DNA of 6,303 bases, from the NCBI GenBank assembly GCA_038062935.1, contig JBBTWG010000058.1, positions 1-6,303 on the forward strand, read 5' to 3'. This document shows positions 1 through 5,052 of this stretch, piece by piece (within the stretch, counting starts at the first letter, position 1; each line of letters begins with the position of its first letter). Made by a program: the position numbers and the translations under genes. The notes beneath the pieces were generated by a model. It had not been told where the DNA came from and searched no databases. It saw nothing but the letters and a program-made list of their open reading frames with translations. The DNA is from JBBTWG01 sp038062935. GTDB taxonomy: Bacteria; Patescibacteriota; Gracilibacteria; UBA1369; UBA12463.

Positions 1-1733
1 TCCAGGGGCGTCCAGATGAACTCATAGAAAAACTCAAAAGTGAAATGATTGAAGCGGCAAAAAACCAGAAATTTGAAAAAGCCGCCGGCATCAGAGATAA
101 ATTACAAAATCTCGAAGAGCTCTTCGAAAAGCAAAGAATCAGCGATCCATCACGCATCGACACCGACGTTTTCCACTACATCACCGATGAGAAAAAGATT
201 TACAGCAATCTTTTCCAGATTCGCGAAGGAAAAATCACCGGGCAAGAAAATTTCATCTTCGACGGAAACGAAATAGGAGAAAATCTCACACCGAACGAAA
301 TTATCGAAGCTTTCCTCCGAGATTATTACGAAAAAGCCACAAGTATCCCAAAAGAAATCCTGATTCCAGACAAAGTTGAAAACAAAGAAATGTTTGAAGA
401 ATGGCTCTCATCAAAGAAAAACGGAGCTACCAAAGGGGACAAGAAAGTAAAAATCATTTTCCCAGTCGCCGGAGAAAAAAATCATCTCCTCGAGCTCTCC
501 CTAAAAAATGCGGCAAGTTTCGCACATCAACAAAAAGCCCGCTGGATGAAAGAAAACGAAAACGACAAAGAATCGCTCGAAGGCCTCGCAAAAGTACTCA
601 ATCTCAAAAAACTTCCAAAAAGAATGGAGTGTTATGACATCTCACACATCGGAGGTACAAGCACCGTCGCATCCATGGTCGTTTTTACGAACGGCATCGC
701 CAATAACGCCGAATATAGAAGATTCAAACTTCAAACCATTCCAGAAGGAAAACCAGACGATTACGCCTCGATGGAAGAAGTGCTCACGCGCAGACTCAAA
801 TACATCAAAGGCAGCATCTATCCATGTAAAACACCCAATAAAAAAATGTTGAGAGAGATCGAAAAAACGATACAGGAACAAAAAGGAGCAATTGATGAAA
901 TCGAAAATATCCAGGAGGAAAAATCAAAAATCCTTTGCATGATGGACGAAGAAACCATGATCGGGTTCGCTCGAATCACAGAAAATGCAGAGATCCGATC
1001 GCTCTGGATTCATAAAAAATATCGCGGACAAAAGCTCGGATACGACCTCATCTACAAACTGATAGAAAAAATGAAAGACAAAGTTCCTGGAGGAGGAAAG
1101 AAATGCTATGTCTATGTTCTTCCAAATCTCAAAGAGTACTACGAAAACTTCGGATTTCAGGAAGTCAAAAACATTCCAGAGAATTTCAAAGAACGCATAG
1201 AAAAAGCTGATGCAAAAAACAAAGATCGCGGAATTCTCCTCATCGTAGAAACAGGAAAACTCCTCGCCCAACACAAAAAATTCGCCGTTCGTCCCGATGT
1301 CATCATCCTCGACGGAGGCAAAGGCCAGCTCAGTATCGGCGTCAAAGTTCTCAAAAAACTCAAACTCGAGATCCCCATCTGCAGCCTCGCAAAACGCGAA
1401 GAAGAAATTTTTACGCCAGAAAAAAAGACTCCAATACTTCTCACGAAGGATTCAAAAACACTTCACCTTTTCCAGCGCATCAGAGACGAAGCGCACCGAT
1501 TTGCCATCACCTACAGCGGAAAATCGCACAATAAATCGCTCATCATTTCTGCACTCGACGAAATTTCCGGCATCGGAGAACTCTCGAAACAAAAGCTTCT
1601 CAATGCATTTGGATCAGTCGAAAACATCAAAATGGCTCCACTCGACCAGCTCGCACGTGTCATCGGAAAGAAAACGGCCATTCAGCTCAAACAAGAGCTT
1701 CAAAAAATGACAGATTCAGACAACAAGAAATAA
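1..1733 (+). CDS. uvrC: UvrC, excinuclease ABC subunit C (5' partial) with an inserted GNAT-like domain
   Basis: UvrC makes both incisions around a bulky DNA lesion in nucleotide excision repair, recruited by UvrB on damaged DNA in the cytoplasm. The reading frame is open from base 3 through the left edge, so the start and the N-terminal GIY-YIG nuclease (3' incision) lie upstream; 576 residues are visible. Numbering from the Met at 45: a UvrB-binding UVR helix pair covers about -10 to 30. The RNase H-like 5'-incision domain follows, with ECYDISH (Asp198), ILDGGKGQL (Asp423) and RDEAHRFA (His484) matching the catalytic Asp-Asp-His set. A helix-hairpin-helix DNA-binding tail starts near GIG 509-511. 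Between RRLKYI (to about 254) and RPDVIILDGG (from 416) sit about 160 extra residues resembling a GNAT acetyltransferase, listed separately. All catalytic residues in view are intact, so the incision function is probably kept. The next gene has its own promoter. Identity is secure; the role of the insert is unknown. Confidence 0.96.
   Translation, partial: QGRPDELIEKLKSEMIEAAKNQKFEKAAGIRDKLQNLEELFEKQRISDPSRIDTDVFHYITDEKKIYSNLFQIREGKITGQENFIFDGNEIGENLTPNEIIEAFLRDYYEKATSIPKEILIPDKVENKEMFEEWLSSKKNGATKGDKKVKIIFPVAGEKNHLLELSLKNAASFAHQQKARWMKENENDKESLEGLAKVLNLKKLPKRMECYDISHIGGTSTVASMVVFTNGIANNAEYRRFKLQTIPEGKPDDYASMEEVLTRRLKYIKGSIYPCKTPNKKMLREIEKTIQEQKGAIDEIENIQEEKSKILCMMDEETMIGFARITENAEIRSLWIHKKYRGQKLGYDLIYKLIEKMKDKVPGGGKKCYVYVLPNLKEYYENFGFQEVKNIPENFKERIEKADAKNKDRGILLIVETGKLLAQHKKFAVRPDVIILDGGKGQLSIGVKVLKKLKLEIPICSLAKREEEIFTPEKKTPILLTKDSKTLHLFQRIRDEAHRFAITYSGKSHNKSLIISALDEISGIGELSKQKLLNAFGSVENIKMAPLDQLARVIGKKTAIQLKQELQKMTDSDNKK
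810..1289 (+). other. GNAT-like acetyltransferase domain inserted inside UvrC
   Basis: This segment encodes about residues 256-415 (Met at 45 as residue 1) and has no counterpart in ordinary UvrC, where the helix ending in TRR(Y/F) is followed within a short loop by PD(L/V)I-I-DGGKGQ. It opens with a charged helical linker (about 267-295). A GNAT-like core follows (about 293-380): strands around ILCMMDEETMIGFARI, motif A SLWIHKKYRGQKLG (acetyl-CoA pyrophosphate loop at 327-332), a long helix, and motif B with the typical KEYYENFGFQEV ending (363-374). In the family consensus R/Q-x-x-G-x-G/A, the first glycine is Lys330 here. Isoleucine codons in the insert favour ATC, as in the rest of uvrC, so it does not look newly acquired. 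The fold assignment comes from motif reading; substrate and activity are unknown. It could also be a degenerate domain that only binds a partner. Confidence 0.8.
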
Positions 1734-1743
1734 AGAAAAAACG

Positions 1744-1772
1744 TTGAGAAAAAGCCAAAAAAATGGTATAAT
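1744..1772 (+). promoter_or_regulatory. Near-consensus sigma70-type promoter for the metallopeptidase-like gene
   Basis: TTGAGA (1744-1749, five of six matches to TTGACA) and TATAAT (1767-1772, perfect) are separated by 17 bases, with an extended -10 TGG just before the TATAAT. Transcription would begin near 1779, leaving an A-rich leader of about 28 bases before the ATG at 1807. That leader contains no Shine-Dalgarno motif. The box pair lies between the uvrC stop and the next gene, so that gene does not depend on read-through from uvrC. Confidence 0.8.
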
Positions 1773-1806
1773 AACAAAAAGACAAAAACTTCAAAAAAAT
1801 AAAAAT

Positions 1807-2904
1807 ATGGATGCCTCAAAATTTCTTCAAGGAAGAGATCCAGAAATACCATCAGAAGATGGAGATAGATACATAAAGCTCCACGCCAAAATCTTGTCTG
1901 CAATGGATGCAATGGCTTTCGGTTTTTCCATATCGCAAGAAGGAAAAATATCAAAGCCAACAAACGGAATCACGTTCAATGGTGAAGAAGCAGAAATAGG
2001 AGAAAATATAGCAACACTTCTCAATGAAAAACGAGCTTCAACAAACAAAAAAGCTGAAGAAACAAAAAAGCAAGAAGGTGTAATAGACGCCATGAATTCA
2101 CTTGGAGCAGTGATCGTAACATACGATTCATCAAAAAAAATTCCAGAAATATTTTTATCTCCCGGAAGTGCAGAATTAGAAGAAGGAACAAGAGGTCACT
2201 GGACGCCAGGGAATGGGGAATGCCTAGGAATCATAGGAATAGATCTGAATCCAGAAAAACGAAGATCAGGAATTTCTTCAACTACTTCCCTCATACACGA
2301 AATGCATCACCATCTTCGTGCACTAAGTAATTTAGCAACAGCAACAGATAAAAAAATGAGTACTGATCCAAAAGATACAAGTGGTACCTACGTTCAGGAA
2401 CGCTATCTCGATGAACTCCATTCTTCATTTTTACAAAGAAAACCAGAGTGGTTTACTGCAGGAGCACGGCTCTACGCAGGAGAAAAAGTAGGAAAACACG
2501 AGGAACTCGTTGGAACAAATCCAGAAGATATCAAAGCAGTCAAAAACCTTATCTGCTATCTCCAGGGAATTCATTACGCAGATCAAATTTACAACAAGAT
2601 GAAAAATGCCTCAGGCTCATTACAAAAAGAATTATCAGAAAATGCAGAGGCTCAGAAATTTCTCACAGAGTTTCCTGATGTTTTCATAAAATGCGGAGCT
2701 CTCATAGGCGCATCGAAATCTGTAAAACAGGCAGAAAGACTTTTGGAAGAAGAATGGAAAATGCTTCTGAAGAATACATTCTTCGAAAAAAACATAAAGA
2801 GATCCATCGAAGAAGTGGAGCCAACAGCACCAGTCGGAACAATGGGAGTCTCAGGAACAGGAGAAAAATTAAGCACTTTTCTATTTAAGACTTTTTTGCA
2901 GTAA
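1807..2904 (+). CDS. Unrecognised cytoplasmic protein with a HExxH zinc-metallopeptidase-like motif
   Basis: I do not recognise this 365-residue protein. Its clearest feature is SLIHEMHHHLRAL, in which His164, Glu165 and His168 form a HExxH zinc-binding and catalytic motif. It lies on a predicted helix and follows a beta-strand-like stretch (LGIIGIDL), the usual strand-then-helix order of zincin peptidases. About 30 residues later, ERYLDELHSSF (198-208) offers Glu198, Asp202 or Glu203 as a third ligand, as in gluzincins; this is inference. The C-terminal half is helical and charged. No signal peptide or membrane segment is visible, so it is probably cytoplasmic. The ATG at 1807 is chosen because the upstream in-frame TTG at 1744 lies inside the promoter -35 box. 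Isoleucine is mostly ATA here, whereas uvrC favours ATC, so the gene may be acquired or weakly expressed. Its end overlaps the convergent yceI gene by 20 bases. Open reading frame secure; peptidase activity unproven. Confidence 0.85.
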   Translation: MDASKFLQGRDPEIPSEDGDRYIKLHAKILSAMDAMAFGFSISQEGKISKPTNGITFNGEEAEIGENIATLLNEKRASTNKKAEETKKQEGVIDAMNSLGAVIVTYDSSKKIPEIFLSPGSAELEEGTRGHWTPGNGECLGIIGIDLNPEKRRSGISSTTSLIHEMHHHLRALSNLATATDKKMSTDPKDTSGTYVQERYLDELHSSFLQRKPEWFTAGARLYAGEKVGKHEELVGTNPEDIKAVKNLICYLQGIHYADQIYNKMKNASGSLQKELSENAEAQKFLTEFPDVFIKCGALIGASKSVKQAERLLEEEWKMLLKNTFFEKNIKRSIEEVEPTAPVGTMGVSGTGEKLSTFLFKTFLQ

Positions 2905-3571
2905 TTTCAAAATAAACTACAAAGATATCGCTGATGACATCATCAGCCAGATTATCGAAAAATTTATCGGATCCATAACGAATATCCCATCTTGTACGAT
3001 CCAATTCGAGAGCGCCATCAGCATGAGGTTGACCATCTTTCATGTAGAGACGTACAGGAAATTGAATCTCTTGCTTCAGCCCCTTAAGAGTCAAATCAGC
3101 GCTCACAAGAGACCTGAAAGTCTTTGAAACATCAACATCAGGAGTACTGCCATCAAAAGTAAGTTCTCCAGTAGGAAATTGATCGACATCAAAAAAATCT
3201 TTCGACTTCAAATGCTTCGCAAGCATTTCATTGCCACCGCCAATACCAGTCGAAATCACCGCAATAGAGCGCATATCAAAAGTCACTTTTCCCGAAAAAA
3301 TTTTTCCATCCTTGATCGTCACAAAACCTTCTTTCACAGCAAAAGTCCCTTTATCAGCATATCCTTTCACCAAAGTTTTATACCCTTCAAAATTCGCGGT
3401 TGTTCCAAGTGTTATTGAATATTTCCCATCCGGAAGAGGAGTAGCACCAGAAACATTCCATTGAGCATCAAACGTTTTCGCAAAAGAAGAACCAGAATTT
3501 CGGTTCATAAAGAAAAAAACACCAACGCCTATGAGAACAAAGGCAAGAAGGACATACAAAATCTTTTTCAT
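2885..3571 (-). CDS. yceI: YceI-family lipid-binding protein, N-terminally membrane-anchored
   Basis: YceI-family proteins form a lipocalin-like beta-barrel whose hydrophobic pocket holds a long polyprenyl chain, and they act outside the cytoplasmic membrane as isoprenoid or quinone carriers. This 228-residue protein starts MKKILYVLLAFVLIGVGVFF, a hydrophobic segment (about 4-22) after two lysines. No lipobox cysteine is visible, so it is a membrane anchor or uncleaved signal. The YceI domain spans about 37-226, with family hallmarks HLKSKDFFDVDQFPTGELTF (120-139), ADLTLKGLKQEIQFPV (158-173) and LDRTRWDIRYG (190-200). The length is slightly above the usual size of about 190 residues because of the anchor. 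It lies 45 bases downstream of the NADH:quinone oxidoreductase gene on the same strand, which suggests a shared role with the quinone pool. No Shine-Dalgarno motif precedes the ATG. Family assignment is firm; the lipid bound is inferred. Confidence 0.92.
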   Translation of the reverse strand: MKKILYVLLAFVLIGVGVFFFMNRNSGSSFAKTFDAQWNVSGATPLPDGKYSITLGTTANFEGYKTLVKGYADKGTFAVKEGFVTIKDGKIFSGKVTFDMRSIAVISTGIGGGNEMLAKHLKSKDFFDVDQFPTGELTFDGSTPDVDVSKTFRSLVSADLTLKGLKQEIQFPVRLYMKDGQPHADGALELDRTRWDIRYGSDKFFDNLADDVISDIFVVYFEITAKKS

Positions 3572-3579
3572 GAAAGTGA

Positions 3580-3585
3580 AGAATA
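3580..3585 (-). promoter_or_regulatory. Weak candidate -10 box for yceI
   Basis: Read on the minus strand, TATTCT matches TATAAT at four of six positions and ends 8 bases before the yceI ATG, the same spacing as the ndh box. No convincing -35 is visible 17 bases further upstream (CAATCT). If real, it would give an essentially leaderless yceI transcript; otherwise yceI is read from the ndh transcript. Confidence 0.25.
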
Positions 3586-3616
3586 AAAAATAAAGCCCGA
3601 TCAGATTGTATCAGCC

Positions 3617-4873
3617 CTAGGAGAAATTAGTAATATCCCGAGAATAAAAAATATTGAGCGTCCACTCAAAAACAATCCTAAAACGCTTCTTCCAGGAAGC
3701 AAATTTGAAAAGATAAATAGTTCTCCAAATAAACCAGGCAATTCGTCCACGAAGTTTGAAAAAACCCAGATCTCCAGCCGCATACCATTGACCAAGTGAA
3801 ATGAGATTGCCTCGAGATTGGTACTCAAATTCCTGCAAAGATTGCCCATGTAACGAAGCAATAATATTATTTGAAACGATCTTCGCCTGAGCAACAGCAG
3901 CCTGTGCAAGCATCGGAACACTTTTTGCGCGATCTCCTAGACCGCAAGCAGCAATATCACCAAGAACAAAGATATTCGAAATACCATCAGCTCGAAGAAA
4001 GGAATCAACGCAAATTTTTGCACCAGAAAGAACAGGATCTATCCCCGAAAAACGAGGAGTAAGAGCCTTCACACCCGCCGTCCAAACAATCATTCGTGAA
4101 GGAATAGAAGTTCCATTTGCAAGAGTAATAGAATCCGCAGAAACTTGAGAAACCGCAGAACCCATCTGCAAAGTCACACCCTCGTCACGCAAACGATCCA
4201 CAGCAGTTTTCCTCAAGAAAGGATCAAAAACTGAAAGAAGTTCAGGTCCAGAACTCACGAGAGTGACAGATGTCTTATGTTCAGAAGAAAAACCATGAGC
4301 ATAAGAAAAATAACGTTGCTCCAAAATTTTCACAAATTCAACAAGCTCGGCAGCAAGCTCGACGCCAGTCGCTCCACCACCTACCACCACAAAAGAAAGC
4401 ATTTTTTGAATCTCTTCGGTGTCCGTAGAAAGAAGAGCGCGTTCAAAAGAATCAATAACGTGACTACGAATTCGAAGCGCGCCAGCAAGATTTTTCATAG
4501 AAAAACAAAACTCCTTCGCTCCAGGAATATCATAAAAATTTGTATCCGCCCCTGTCGCCAACACCAAAAAATCATAAGAAATCTTTTGCTCACCACAATG
4601 AACAATTTGAGCAGCAGAATCGACCAAATCCACATTTCCCAAAAGAATCCGAATATCAGTTCCAGAAAAAATTTCCCGAAGTGGCTCAGTAATGCTATTC
4701 GAACTCAAAGCACCCGTAGCCACTTCATGAAGCAAAGGAGTAAAAAGAAAATAGTTCGTTCGATTAATAATAGTCACATCCACCAAACCTTGTTCCACAA
4801 GAGAAACCAAAGATTTCACCACATACAAGCCACCAAAACCAGAACCGACAACAACAATATGTGGCTTCTTCAT
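3617..4873 (-). CDS. ndh: Type II NADH:quinone oxidoreductase (NDH-2)
   Basis: This FAD enzyme oxidises NADH and reduces membrane quinone without pumping protons, sitting on the cytoplasmic face of the membrane. The 418-residue length is typical. Two dinucleotide-binding Rossmann motifs are present: GSGFGG (Gly10, Gly12, Gly15) for FAD and VVGGGATGVELA (Gly165, Gly167, Gly170) for NADH. LATGAD (105-110) and VLGDIAA (303-309) are the usual flavin-contact stretches. The family quinone-site motif AQxxxQ appears as AQAAVAQ (323-329), with Ala where the second Gln is expected and Gln one place later. The C-terminus (about 365-410, FFKLRGRIAWFIWRTIYLF and beyond) is the aromatic, basic amphipathic membrane-binding tail. 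The gene starts 18 bases after tRNA-Leu and precedes yceI by 45 bases. A TATAAT box ends 8 bases before the ATG. Related flavoproteins of the pyridine nucleotide-disulphide family are the main alternative, but the whole-length pattern favours NDH-2. Confidence 0.93.
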   Translation of the reverse strand: MKKPHIVVVGSGFGGLYVVKSLVSLVEQGLVDVTIINRTNYFLFTPLLHEVATGALSSNSITEPLREIFSGTDIRILLGNVDLVDSAAQIVHCGEQKISYDFLVLATGADTNFYDIPGAKEFCFSMKNLAGALRIRSHVIDSFERALLSTDTEEIQKMLSFVVVGGGATGVELAAELVEFVKILEQRYFSYAHGFSSEHKTSVTLVSSGPELLSVFDPFLRKTAVDRLRDEGVTLQMGSAVSQVSADSITLANGTSIPSRMIVWTAGVKALTPRFSGIDPVLSGAKICVDSFLRADGISNIFVLGDIAACGLGDRAKSVPMLAQAAVAQAKIVSNNIIASLHGQSLQEFEYQSRGNLISLGQWYAAGDLGFFKLRGRIAWFIWRTIYLFKFASWKKRFRIVFEWTLNIFYSRDITNFS

Positions 4874-4881
4874 AGAAAAAA

Positions 4882-4887
4882 ATTATA
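4882..4887 (-). promoter_or_regulatory. Consensus -10 box immediately upstream of ndh
   Basis: On the minus strand a perfect TATAAT lies between the tRNA 3' end (4892) and the ndh ATG (4873), followed by a run of T and 8 bases in total before the ATG. Transcription would begin within 0-2 bases of the start codon, giving a leaderless mRNA. No good -35 can be seen, since that position falls inside the tRNA T-arm. The T-run could instead help end tRNA transcription. Confidence 0.5.
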
Positions 4888-4891
4888 GCTT

Positions 4892-4975
4892 TGGTACCGG
4901 AGGAGGGAGTCGAACCCTCATGCCTTGCGGCACACGATTTTGAGTCGTGCGTGTCTGCCATTCCACCACTCCGGC
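4892..4975 (-). tRNA. tRNA-Leu, anticodon CAA, decodes UUG
   Basis: The 84-base minus-strand sequence folds as a class II tRNA. The acceptor stem GCCGGAG pairs with CTCCGGT, with a terminal G1-U72 wobble. The D-stem is GTG/CAC with a GG-containing loop. The anticodon stem CACGA/TCGTG encloses CTCAAAA, which gives anticodon CAA (4942-4940). The long variable arm TGCC-GCAA-GGCA is typical of leucine tRNA. The T-arm is GAGGG-TTCGACT-CCCTC. Discriminator A73 suits leucyl-tRNA synthetase, and the CCA end is encoded in the DNA. It is transcribed in the same direction as ndh, 18 bases upstream of it. Confidence 0.97.
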
Positions 4976-4988
4976 ACAAGCGAGAGGC

Positions 4989-4994
4989 AGTATA
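4989..4994 (-). promoter_or_regulatory. -10 box for tRNA-Leu
   Basis: TATACT on the minus strand (five of six to TATAAT) ends 13 bases before the tRNA 5' end, predicting a start near 4982 and a leader of about 7 bases for RNase P to remove. The -35 region is only a T-rich tract (5001-5020 read in reverse) with no clear hexamer. It may also feed ndh and yceI. Confidence 0.55.
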
Positions 4995-5037
4995 CCGTGA
5001 GAAAACAAAAAAGAAAAAGAATGATTTAAGAAAAGAA

Positions 5038-5046
5038 TGCTATACT
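5038..5046 (+). promoter_or_regulatory. Extended -10 promoter of obg predicting a leaderless mRNA
   Basis: TGCTATACT is an extended -10 (TG at 5038-5039, TATACT at 5041-5046). Exactly 6 bases separate it from the ATG at 5053, so the expected +1 base is the A of the start codon. No -35 hexamer is evident at normal spacing, which is common for extended -10 promoters. The A-rich tract at 5001-5036 could act as an UP element; this is inference. Confidence 0.6.
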
Positions 5047-5052
5047 GCACGC

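Noticed and set aside
924..1444. Minus-strand open frames opposite the UvrC insert
   Set aside because: The plus-strand frame continues without a break through conserved UvrC blocks on both sides and carries GNAT motifs; the antisense products are Phe/Ser-rich shadows.
2890..2897. T-run after the TTTAAGAC stretch, considered as a terminator for the plus-strand gene
   Set aside because: No stable GC-containing hairpin precedes it, and it lies before the stop codon.
2930..2947. Perfect 8-base inverted repeat GCTGATGA-CA-TCATCAGC near the end of yceI
   Set aside because: It lies inside the conserved C-terminal coding region (ADDVISD) and has no T-run on either side, so it is neither a terminator nor a clear operator; coding constraint explains it.
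3586..3616. Spacer between ndh and yceI, considered as a terminator
   Set aside because: The repeated CTGAT elements are direct, not inverted, so no stem forms; co-transcription of ndh and yceI remains more likely.
4277..4888. A 203-codon plus-strand open frame opposite ndh
   Set aside because: It lies entirely antisense to a complete, well-conserved NDH-2 gene, has low-complexity basic composition and no recognisable domain.
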